Shown: one piece after another, positions 1 to 5,865 of the stretch | Numbering within the stretch: position 1 is the stretch's first letter | Layout: every line of letters starts with the position of its first letter | Assembly (NCBI GenBank): GCA_020849855.1 | Contig: JADZFO010000029.1 | Coordinates: 1-7,572, forward strand | Length of the DNA: 7,572 nucleotides | Direction of reading: 5' to 3' | From: a bacterium | GTDB lineage: Bacteria; 4484-113; JAFGCY01 | Program-made: the position numbers and the translations under genes | Notes under the pieces: model-generated | The model's database searches: none | Told to the model about the DNA's origin: nothing | The model's input: the letters and a program-made list of their open reading frames with translations, nothing else

Positions 1-35
1 GCAGGCGTGGTTTTCGCTAAACTGTGTATGTTCAT
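1..35 (-). CDS. Transposase N-terminus, IS481 family (partial, runs off the window)
   Basis: An ATG at 35-33 on the minus strand opens a frame reading MNIHSLAKTTP before the window ends. A GGAG ribosome binding site lies at 46-43, seven bases upstream of the ATG. IS481-family DDE transposases often begin with a similar MN-H---A--TP segment, followed by a helix-turn-helix region and an rve-type catalytic core, neither of which is visible here. The same start is present in the right-hand copy. Only 11 complete codons can be read, so the call depends on the flanking IS end as much as on the peptide. Confidence 0.7.
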   Translation of the reverse strand, partial: MNIHSLAKTTP

Positions 36-100
36 TCGGGTGCTCCGGCTTGACTGGTGTCTTCGCAACCAACAGTCTCTCAGCCGTCACCCGAGTGAAC
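30..100 (-). promoter_or_regulatory. Hairpin over the transposase start (left copy)
   Basis: Positions 88-100 and 30-42 form a 13-position stem in the minus-strand RNA, with one A-C mismatch at the A of the AUG. The stem continues with CGGCU/AGCCG (82-86 with 46-50) and GACU/AGUC (74-77 with 52-55). The AUG (35-33) lies inside the stem and the GGAG (46-43) lies at its internal loop. A further GCTAAA/TTTAGC pair (16-21 and 107-112) could close the structure. A transcript entering from the upstream host gene would contain both arms and hide the start. Confidence 0.6.
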
Positions 101-119
101 AACCTATTTAGCAACTACA

Positions 120-125
120 CCTAGG
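120..125. other. IS481-type target site CCTAGG, left copy
   Basis: The six bases beside the IS edge are CCTAGG, matching the NCTAGN target known for IS481 and IS1002. IS481 duplicates this six-base site on insertion; the second copy would lie beyond the left edge of the window. On the minus strand the TAG inside it is the in-frame stop of the secreted-protein gene. Because the site is original host DNA, the stop predates the insertion. Confidence 0.72.
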
Positions 126-1335
126 GCTGCGCCCAGAGCTCGCCTGAGCTGTGCTGCGGCTGCGCTTCTGCTGCGCCGGCTTCCGCCCAGGTCTCAGCGG
201 AGCCTGGTTCGGCCCACAGATCGCCGGAGCGCGGCTCGGCCCACAATTCCCCGGAGCTGGGTTCTTCTGATTCATCTTCTGAATCGTCCTTTTCCGCCGG
301 CGCCTCAGGGTGGACAGGAATCACACGCAGGGCAGGCGCGTCTTCTTCGGTCCGCGGCTCACCGGCGCCGGGCGGCTCGTCCAGGCTGGCCAGCCAGTCT
401 TCAATGTCCGGCCCGGGCGGCATCGCCTCCACGGTGTTGTGAGCCACGCTTTCAGCTTCTTCGCTCCACTCTGGTTGGAAATCGTGAGCCTGCTTATCCG
501 GATCCGCAGCGAGGTAGGGCCACAACTCGATCCGACGGTCCGTCAGGCGCATGGCGATGCAGGCGGCCAGGTTGCGTGTCAGGTCCAGGTCATGCTCACA
601 GGCCTCGGCCTCAAAACGCAGGCTGAGCAGGTAAACACGCTTGCCCCGCGACAACATGCACAGCAGCTCCCCGCTGCGCTCCGCCGCGTGGCGCCCCTCA
701 ATGCCAAAGCCGGCCAGTTCATCCCAGGCAAGGAATTCGCGGCCCACCGTGCTGCGGCCCGGCCCGGCTATGGCCAGGCTGCTGCTTAGGTAGCTGGCGC
801 GCTGCGGGTCGCCGAGGGCCGGCAGCGGCGCTTCCAGGGCCCGCAGGTAGGCGTTATGCGCGCTGGCATCAAAGGACTCCAGCAGCCGCTCGTGCTCGCC
901 GGGCCCCGCCGAGCGCAGGCTGACCCGGCACTCGTAATAAGGCCACAGGCGCTGCCCTGTATCCCAGAAGCGTCCATCCTGGCCATAGACCGGCTGGCCC
1001 TGCGCTTCGCGGCCCGCAAGTGCTAGACGCAGCAGCAGCTGCGGCTCGGCCTTGTCCAGGCAGATATCGCCGCTCAGGCGCAGGCCCGCAGGACGGGGCT
1101 GATCCAGCAGAAGCTCGCAGCCGGCCGGGGCCAGCGCGCTGAGGTCTTCCGCCGTGAGCATTTCCCCGGCCTCGGCTTCCCGGCGTTCGCCCAGCGGCTG
1201 CAGCAGCGGCGCCTTGTAAAGCGGCTTGCGCTCAACCCGGCTGCGCCGGGCGGCCTGGGCTGGGCTGCACAGCAGAAGCAGCGCAAGCACGAATAATGCC
1301 GCACAGAGCCCACGGCTCAGAACACCAGAACGCAT
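121..1335 (-). CDS. Secreted protein of unknown function with C-terminal nine-residue repeats
   Basis: I do not recognise a family for this 404-residue protein. Residues 1-28 form a classic Sec signal peptide: basic start, hydrophobic core near 10-22, and AQA before the likely cleavage after residue 28, so the protein is probably exported. The mature part has a compact-looking region to about residue 280 with six cysteines (73, 92, 136, 226, 246, 259), which could form disulfides. An acidic, Pro/Glu-rich and probably disordered segment follows (about 285-359). Residues 360-404 are five nine-residue units of the type SSGELWAEP, ending exactly at the stop. The stop lies in the target site of the adjacent IS, but the protein appears complete because the target sequence is host DNA. 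The ATG at 1335 is chosen because it gives the signal peptide; no clear Shine-Dalgarno precedes it. A leftward terminator lies about 64 bases upstream. Confidence 0.85.
   Translation of the reverse strand: MRSGVLSRGLCAALFVLALLLLCSPAQAARRSRVERKPLYKAPLLQPLGERREAEAGEMLTAEDLSALAPAGCELLLDQPRPAGLRLSGDICLDKAEPQLLLRLALAGREAQGQPVYGQDGRFWDTGQRLWPYYECRVSLRSAGPGEHERLLESFDASAHNAYLRALEAPLPALGDPQRASYLSSSLAIAGPGRSTVGREFLAWDELAGFGIEGRHAAERSGELLCMLSRGKRVYLLSLRFEAEACEHDLDLTRNLAACIAMRLTDRRIELWPYLAADPDKQAHDFQPEWSEEAESVAHNTVEAMPPGPDIEDWLASLDEPPGAGEPRTEEDAPALRVIPVHPEAPAEKDDSEDESEEPSSGELWAEPRSGDLWAEPGSAETWAEAGAAEAQPQHSSGELWAQP
124..258 (-). repeat. Five tandem 27-base units encoding a nine-residue Trp repeat
   Basis: Read on the minus strand from 258 to 124, the units encode SSGELWAEP, RSGDLWAEP, GSAETWAEA, GAAEAQPQH and SSGELWAQP. 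The unit length stays at nine residues throughout, including the fourth, strongly diverged unit. Four units keep the central tryptophan. The first and last units are the most alike, which suggests either slippage-type expansion or selection on the WAEP core. The array ends directly at the stop codon. Confidence 0.85.
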
Positions 1336-1398
1336 GGCTTAGATATCGGCGCCGGGAGTGGGCGCTTTGGCAGTGCGAATGTCAGCAGTTAGCAGAGC

Positions 1399-1427
1399 AA
1401 AAAAAGAGGCCCCGGTTACCCGGGGCC
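1399..1427 (-). terminator. Strong intrinsic terminator, leftward only
   Basis: On the minus strand, GGCCCCGG and CCGGGGCC form a perfect eight-pair G+C stem (1427-1420 with 1415-1408). The loop is GTAA, a stable GNRA-type loop. The stem is followed by TC and then seven T (1405-1399). On the plus strand the stem is not followed by a T run, so it acts in one direction only. It lies between two divergent genes, upstream of the leftward gene at 121-1335. There is no leftward gene immediately upstream for it to terminate, so it may be an attenuator in that gene's leader or a relic of an older arrangement. Confidence 0.85.
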
Positions 1428-1456
1428 CTACCAAGTTAGGGGGGATGGTAAGCTGC

Positions 1457-1479
1457 GTTACGCCATGGGCTGACGTAAC
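1457..1479. promoter_or_regulatory. Dyad GTTACG-N11-CGTAAC in the divergent gap
   Basis: A six-base inverted repeat with an 11-base spacer lies between the two divergent starts (1335 and 1545). Its 17-base centre-to-centre arm spacing would allow binding by a dimeric regulator. It could equally be chance. I could not find convincing -35/-10 pairs for either gene in this gap. Confidence 0.25.
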
Positions 1480-1544
1480 ACAACAATAGACGTACCACCG
1501 CGCGGCCCTGTTCGCAACAAAAATCCGGATTCCTGCTGAAAAAC

Positions 1545-2780
1545 GTGACTAATCCATCCCTCAAACTGGCCCTGATTGGTGATCCGCACCTGGCGGTACC
1601 GCAGGCTGCTGATGACCCCCTGCTGGAGATCGACCCGGGGCGCAAGCTGCACGGCCTGTCCCAGGAGCTGCTGGCTGGTGTTATCAGCGAAATCAACGCT
1701 GTTGATAACCTCAGCGCGGTAGTCATTCTGGGTGACCTGACCCGCGACAGTGAAATTTTCAATCATCAAAGGGTCAGTGAGCTTCTGGCCGGCATCAACG
1801 CGCCCTACTACCTGGTTCTGGGTAACCACGACCTCGGCCTCGAGCGCGGCGGCGTGGTGGACAAGATTTACCCCGGCATAGAGCGTCTGGACCGCGGACA
1901 GTTCATTGATTTCTACAGCGGCCGCGGCCTGCCGCAGGGCAGCGGCTATTACCGGGCCGATCTGCCCGGCCCCTGCAGCCTGATCGTGCTGGACAGCAGC
2001 ATGTCGCCGCAGGACCGCCAGGCCTGCGGCTTCAAGGATGCAGGACCGGACGACGGCTGGATCGAGCCGGTGCAGCTGCGCTGGCTGGACGAGCAGCTCG
2101 AAGACCTGCAGGCCGCCGGCCGCCGCGCGCTGGTCTTCATGCACCACTCCTGCATGGATCATTCCCCCGCCGAGCGCCCGGGCCACGTTCTGCACCGCAC
2201 GCTGAAGTTCTGGCAGCTCCTGAACGCCGCCGAGCTGAACCAGATTCTGCGGCGCCATGGCGTGCCCGCTGTGTTCTCTGGCCACCTGCACGCGCAGTGC
2301 GTTAACGCCGAGGACGGCCTGGTCAACGTGGTCACCTCTGCCACGGTGAGCTATCCGCACGCCTGGCGCCTGCTCAGCATTGGCCAGGACAGCATCGAAG
2401 TGGAATCGCGGCTGCTGCGGAGCATCCCTTCCTGCCCGGAGCTGCAGTCCAGTTCGCGCGAGTGGATGGCGCAGGGCATGACCGACATCATCCTGCAGAA
2501 ACTGCGCGACATCGGCCCGCTGGCCCGGCACCTTGACGCTCTCGGCGAGATGGTCACCCGCAGCCAGTGGTGGCCGCGCTTCTCGGATGGCAGCCTGCGC
2601 GGCTTTAGGGTTGACCCGGCATTGGTGCCAAAGACGGACTTCGTCAGCAACCTGATGACACAGCAGATCGTGCAGATACTCAACAGCTTTGGCGCCTGGC
2701 AGGACAGCCGGCCCGACCCCGGCCAGCTCAGCATCCCCCTGGACGACGACAAGCGCCGCGAAGCCTTCCGGCTTCCATAG
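1545..2780 (+). CDS. Calcineurin-like metallophosphoesterase
   Basis: This 411-residue protein carries the full metal-ligand set of the calcineurin-like phosphoesterase superfamily in the right order: GDPH (Asp13, His15), GDLTR (Asp64), GNHD (Asn94, His95), a His pair in MHHS (His200, His201) and GHLH (His247, His249). The family binds two metal ions and hydrolyses phosphomonoesters or diesters; its members include the cyclic-AMP phosphodiesterase CpdA type. The substrate cannot be told from the sequence. The catalytic domain ends near residue 270, and about 140 further residues with no motif I recognise follow. No signal peptide is visible, so it is probably cytoplasmic. The GTG start is chosen because the open frame upstream (back to a stop at 1476) holds no other ATG, GTG or TTG. 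No clear ribosome binding site is seen. It stands alone, divergent from 121-1335 and convergent with the next gene. Confidence 0.93.
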   Translation: MTNPSLKLALIGDPHLAVPQAADDPLLEIDPGRKLHGLSQELLAGVISEINAVDNLSAVVILGDLTRDSEIFNHQRVSELLAGINAPYYLVLGNHDLGLERGGVVDKIYPGIERLDRGQFIDFYSGRGLPQGSGYYRADLPGPCSLIVLDSSMSPQDRQACGFKDAGPDDGWIEPVQLRWLDEQLEDLQAAGRRALVFMHHSCMDHSPAERPGHVLHRTLKFWQLLNAAELNQILRRHGVPAVFSGHLHAQCVNAEDGLVNVVTSATVSYPHAWRLLSIGQDSIEVESRLLRSIPSCPELQSSSREWMAQGMTDIILQKLRDIGPLARHLDALGEMVTRSQWWPRFSDGSLRGFRVDPALVPKTDFVSNLMTQQIVQILNSFGAWQDSRPDPGQLSIPLDDDKRREAFRLP

Positions 2781-2817
2781 GGATGCTCAAGAGCACCTCG
2801 GCCTGGTGTCCGGTGCT
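2760..2817. terminator. Two short hairpins at the convergent gene ends (weak)
   Basis: GAAGCC-TTCC-GGCTTC (2760-2775) overlaps the end of the phosphoesterase gene. AGCACC and GGTGCT (2792-2797 and 2812-2817) form a six-pair stem with a 14-base loop in the 40-base convergent gap. Neither is followed by a T run on either strand, so neither is a standard intrinsic terminator. They may still slow transcription between the two converging genes. Confidence 0.22.
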
Positions 2818-2820
2818 GGC

Positions 2821-4572
2821 CTAGTGTCCCGCGCTGGCGCTCTTCTGGGTCTCGACGCTGCCTGAACCCGAGGCCACGCCAAGCGCCGTGAAGTCCTGCG
2901 CCGCCAGGCTGGCGTCAAAGTCGTAGGGCGTCAGGCTGTAGCCCCCGAGCCGCTCCGAGATCAACAGCGTCGGCGTGAAGCTGCCCAGGAAGACAAAGTA
3001 CGCGCGCTCCTCCAGCAGCTTGCCCAGTTGCTGGTATACGCGGCGGCGCGTGGCTGCGTCAGTCTCGGCCTGGTAGTCCGCGATCAGCTTGTTGACATCC
3101 TTGTTGTCCAGCAGGCTGTGGTTCCCGCCCCGCCCGGTCAGGGTTTCGGCGCGGCCGTTCTTATGCGCCAGGGGGCCATAGAGCGCGGGATAGAAAAGCG
3201 CGTCCGGGTCAGGGTAAGCCGGCATCAGCTTCTCCAGCACTATTTCCGTGCTGCCCAGCTCCAGGCGCTGGTTAAGCTCGGCGCGGGTCAGTGGGAAGGG
3301 CTCCATCTTCACCGAGACTTCGTTCCAGTAGCGCAGGATGTCGTCCGCCAGACGGTCCAGGTCAGAGTCGCGCACGTAGGCCAGGTCCATACCCGGCAGC
3401 AGCTTGCCGCCCTGCTCATGGTCGGCTTCCTTCTGCGCCGCCCGGGACTCCTCCACCTTCTGGAAGGAAGGGAAGATCGGTGATGAGATCAGCGCCGGGT
3501 CGACGTCGCTTTGCATACTGCCCGGCAGGAAGTGCGGCCACATGCTGAACTGCTTGCCAAAGTCTTCAACCAGGCCCTCGCGGCTGATGCTCCAGTTCAG
3601 CGACTGGCGCAGGCCGGTCTTGGGCTGAAACTCCTGGTCGCCCCAGGGGAACTGGTGGTGGTCAAAGCTGCACAGGATCTGCGCCGCGGTCTCATGCGCC
3701 ACAGCGCTGGCGGCCAGGGCAGAGTCAAACTCCAGGCTGGCGGCCGACATCATCGGCACATTGGCGCTGTCCAGCTGCCCGCCGCGGAACAGCTCCATCT
3801 GCAGCATGCGGTCCGGTTCGCAGACAAAGTCAAGCTGCTCCAGCCGCGGCTGCCCCAGCATGGAAAGCGGGTTGCGGCTGAGCTGCAGCACCTGGCCCCT
3901 GACAGCGCTGATCACAAAGGGGCCATAACCGCCCGCCGGCGCGGCGCCTTCAGCCGCCGGCAGCTCGCGCACTTCCAGAATGCCCAGCCCAGGCTGGCTC
4001 AGCCACTGCAAAAAGAGCTGGTTGGGCCGGTTGAGCTGAATCTCCAGGCTGCCCGAGTTCAGGCTTAGGCCGCTGATGCTCTCGCCCTTGCCCACTGAGA
4101 AATCCAGCGCGCCGGCGATCTGGTCCGCCAGCTGCATTTTCAGCGGGCTGTCCTCGCCGCGCAGGATTTCTTCCCAGTGCGCCAGCAGCAGCTTGCCAAG
4201 GTAGTCCGGGTCGGCTTCCTGACCGGGGGCTGTCGCCAGCTGCAGGCTATAGCTGCGCGCGCCCTCTCCCGGCGTCCAGGCGCTGGCCGCCGCCGGGCTG
4301 ATGCTGCCGTCCGCAGTGGCCTTCACCAGGGGCAGCTCAATGGCCCGCGCCAGGGCCCAGAGCGAGGGCTCCGCAAGGTCCAGCCCCTTCACCGCCGGCT
4401 CGTCCACGGCTATCGACAAGGGCAGGCGTAAAGTGCCGCCCTCTTCCAGCGCGACATTGCGGCCGTTCTGGTTGCCTTTGTCTTCCGGCTTCGGCCCGGG
4501 GCAACCGCTGAGGCCGCCAAGGGCCAGCAGGGCCCATAAAGCAAGTGTCGACAGTGCAGTTTTGTTTCGCAT
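2821..4572 (-). CDS. ABC transporter solute-binding lipoprotein, peptide/nickel family (SBP_bac_5 type)
   Basis: This 583-residue protein is the size of family 5 extracytoplasmic binding proteins, which capture peptides, nickel or similar ligands and deliver them to an ABC permease. Residues 1-24 are a lipoprotein signal with lipobox LSGC, so Cys24 would carry the lipid anchor. Family-like segments occur in order: AAASAWTPGEGARSYSLQL (about 94-112), GGYGPFVISAVRGQ with LSRNP (214-235), LRQSLNWSISREGLV (321-335, matching the usual 'NxAIDRE' helix) and AYPDPDALFYP (452-462, a hallmark of the C-terminal lobe). The C-terminus is a short Ser/Gly-rich tail. It follows the glycosyltransferase gene by 30 bases on the same strand, so they are probably co-transcribed. 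No permease or ATPase gene is present, and the ligand is unknown. The ATG at 4572 gives the lipoprotein signal; a weak GGGA lies nine bases before it. Confidence 0.88.
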   Translation of the reverse strand: MRNKTALSTLALWALLALGGLSGCPGPKPEDKGNQNGRNVALEEGGTLRLPLSIAVDEPAVKGLDLAEPSLWALARAIELPLVKATADGSISPAAASAWTPGEGARSYSLQLATAPGQEADPDYLGKLLLAHWEEILRGEDSPLKMQLADQIAGALDFSVGKGESISGLSLNSGSLEIQLNRPNQLFLQWLSQPGLGILEVRELPAAEGAAPAGGYGPFVISAVRGQVLQLSRNPLSMLGQPRLEQLDFVCEPDRMLQMELFRGGQLDSANVPMMSAASLEFDSALAASAVAHETAAQILCSFDHHQFPWGDQEFQPKTGLRQSLNWSISREGLVEDFGKQFSMWPHFLPGSMQSDVDPALISSPIFPSFQKVEESRAAQKEADHEQGGKLLPGMDLAYVRDSDLDRLADDILRYWNEVSVKMEPFPLTRAELNQRLELGSTEIVLEKLMPAYPDPDALFYPALYGPLAHKNGRAETLTGRGGNHSLLDNKDVNKLIADYQAETDAATRRRVYQQLGKLLEERAYFVFLGSFTPTLLISERLGGYSLTPYDFDASLAAQDFTALGVASGSGSVETQKSASAGH

Positions 4573-4602
4573 CTTCAGATGTCCCGCTTAGCCTGATACC
4601 TG

Positions 4603-5817
4603 TCAGCGCATCGATTCCAGTGCTGTCGCCAGTTCCCGGCCGAGCCGCTCAAACTGGTTGAAGTCCTCCGGGTTGGCGCGCAGCTCCTGCCTGAGCTGGG
4701 GCAGGGCCGCCAGCGCAGCAGCAAGACTGGCCACGCATTGCTGCGGTTCAAGCCCTGTCTGCACGATCCCCCGGCTGGAAATCTCCGCCATGGCTGATCC
4801 CTGGGTCACCAGAGCCGGTGTCCCATGGGCCAGCGCTTCCAGCACAGGATAGCCGAAGCCTTCCTCAAGCGAAAAGCTGACCAGCAGGTCGGCATTGCGG
4901 TACAGCTGGCTCAGGTCAAAGTCGTTGACAAAGCCCAGGTCGTGAATCTCCGGCTTGCCCGGCTGCTCATCGCCCTGCTGCATCTGCGCGCCGACGGCCT
5001 GCAGGGCCATCTGGCTCTGCGCCCCCAGGCGTGTTGAGGCCCGGGTGTGATAGCGCCCGTCGCCCCCGGCCAGGACCAGTGAACCGTTGTACTGCCCGGA
5101 TTCCACCAGGCGGCGAAAGCTCTCAGTCAGCAGGTCCAGGTTCTTGCGCGGTCCGCAGGCACCCACATACAGCAGATAGCGCCCCGGGTCGCAAAGCACG
5201 GCCTGGCTGCCGCGGACCTGCAGCACATGGTCCTGCTCCGCCGCGCTGATCGCATTGCTCCAGACATGCGGCGACAGGGCCAGCCGAACCACCTGGGTGT
5301 CCAGCTCCCTGCCGGGGAAGTTTTCCTCAAGCTGGCGCCGCGTGAAATCCGAGATGCAAACCAGGCGCGCCTGGCGCTCCACCGCGCGCCGGATCGCCTT
5401 GCTGTAAAGGAGCCGCGCGCGCCAGGAGACGGTCTCCGGCCGGGTGATGGGCAGCAGGTCATAGATAACTGCCGCTTCCTTCTCGCATACCGGGGCGGGC
5501 GGCAGGGTGAAGTCCAGGCCCAGATAAACATCCGGCCTGACCCGGCGCAGCCTGCGCGGCAGGTCGAAGTTCTCCTGCAGCACGCGGTTCAGGCTGCCCA
5601 TGAGAGCCGAGGGATAGTGCAGGTTCAGGCGCTCCAGCAGCGGCTTAAGCTGCGTCCCTGCCTCTTCCTTGAGCATCTGCAGGTGCTCGGGCGAGCGCAG
5701 GTAAAGGTGAAAATCCCAGTCGGGACGCGCATGCAGCAGGCCAAGGATATAGGTGCGGCTGGCGCGGCCCAGACCGGCGCTATTTCCGACGGCAAAGCCT
5801 GACATGCCAACGCGCAC
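4603..5817 (-). CDS. Glycosyltransferase, GT4 family (GT-B fold)
   Basis: This 404-residue protein is a typical retaining GT-B glycosyltransferase, which moves a sugar from a nucleotide-sugar donor to an acceptor such as a lipid or growing glycan. The N-terminal half begins RVGMSGFAVGNSAGLGR, an acceptor-side Rossmann start with a Gly-rich loop. The donor domain begins near LLYVGACGPRKN (215-226), a common GT4 motif. It contains LGFVNDFDLSQLYRNADLLV (294-313) and the EX7E motif (Glu319 and Glu327 in EEGFGYPVLE), followed by GTPALVTQGSAMAEI. No signal peptide is seen, so it should act at the inner face of the membrane. The acceptor and the sugar are unknown. The GTG at 5817 is preferred over the ATG at 5805 because it supplies the first beta strand and lies six bases after a -10 motif. 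It leads a two-gene unit with the binding lipoprotein. Confidence 0.92.
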   Translation of the reverse strand: MRVGMSGFAVGNSAGLGRASRTYILGLLHARPDWDFHLYLRSPEHLQMLKEEAGTQLKPLLERLNLHYPSALMGSLNRVLQENFDLPRRLRRVRPDVYLGLDFTLPPAPVCEKEAAVIYDLLPITRPETVSWRARLLYSKAIRRAVERQARLVCISDFTRRQLEENFPGRELDTQVVRLALSPHVWSNAISAAEQDHVLQVRGSQAVLCDPGRYLLYVGACGPRKNLDLLTESFRRLVESGQYNGSLVLAGGDGRYHTRASTRLGAQSQMALQAVGAQMQQGDEQPGKPEIHDLGFVNDFDLSQLYRNADLLVSFSLEEGFGYPVLEALAHGTPALVTQGSAMAEISSRGIVQTGLEPQQCVASLAAALAALPQLRQELRANPEDFNQFERLGRELATALESMR

Positions 5818-5823
5818 CGGCCG

Positions 5824-5832
5824 ATTATGCCA
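5824..5832 (-). promoter_or_regulatory. Extended -10 promoter for the glycosyltransferase gene
   Basis: On the minus strand, TGGCATAAT fits the extended -10 form TGnTATAAT with one mismatch in the hexamer. Six bases (CGGCCG) separate it from the GTG start, so transcription would begin at or next to the start codon and give a leaderless message. No matching -35 is evident, as expected for extended -10 promoters. Confidence 0.5.
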
Positions 5833-5850
5833 CCCAGCCGCTGGCCCGAG

Positions 5851-5859
5851 TGTTATGCT
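5851..5859 (+). promoter_or_regulatory. Extended -10 promoter for the lipoprotein gene
   Basis: TGTTATGCT fits the extended -10 form TGnTAtnnT. Six bases (CAGGCC) separate the hexamer from the ATG at 5866, the same spacing as in the divergent glycosyltransferase promoter. Transcription would start at the ATG. This supports 5866 over the upstream ATG at 5827, which lies before the motif. Confidence 0.5.
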
Positions 5860-5865
5860 CAGGCC

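Larger units (their letters stand above)
1..119 (-). mobile_element. 5' end of an IS481-family insertion sequence (left copy, partial)
   Basis: Read on the minus strand, this is the first 119 bases of an insertion sequence that continues beyond the window. It begins TGTAGTTGCTAAATAGGTTG at position 119. Positions 1-124 are an exact reverse complement of 7446-7569, so the same element bounds the right side. The IS481-family call rests on three things: the shared AATAGGTTGT stretch and TGT start compared with the IS481 end as I remember it, the adjacent CTAG target core, and a transposase start of the MN-H-A---TP type about 85 bases in. The identity continues five bases past the IS edge only because both target sites contain CTAG plus one matching base. 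The other end of the element and most of its transposase are not visible, so the family call is an inference. Confidence 0.82.

Noticed and set aside
50-55. TTGACT in the IS end as the -35 of a promoter reading into the window.
   Set aside because: No acceptable -10 lies 16-18 bases downstream (CAGTCT at the right spacing), so an active promoter cannot be supported.
16-112. The palindromic repeat as an integron attC site (GCTAAA/TTTAGC outer boxes, long imperfect hairpin, located after genes).
   Set aside because: The outer boxes do not match the RYYYAAC/GTTRRRY pair, the two copies are inverted rather than head-to-tail, and the transposase start with GGAG plus the CTAG edge fit an IS end better.
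1458-2531. A 357-residue open frame on the minus strand opposite the phosphoesterase.
   Set aside because: The plus-strand frame has complete catalytic motifs; the minus frame is a Gln/Ala/Val-rich antisense shadow of GC-rich codons with no recognisable motif.
3511-4068. A 185-residue plus-strand open frame opposite the binding-protein gene.
   Set aside because: It is an antisense shadow; the minus-strand frame matches family 5 binding proteins along its length.
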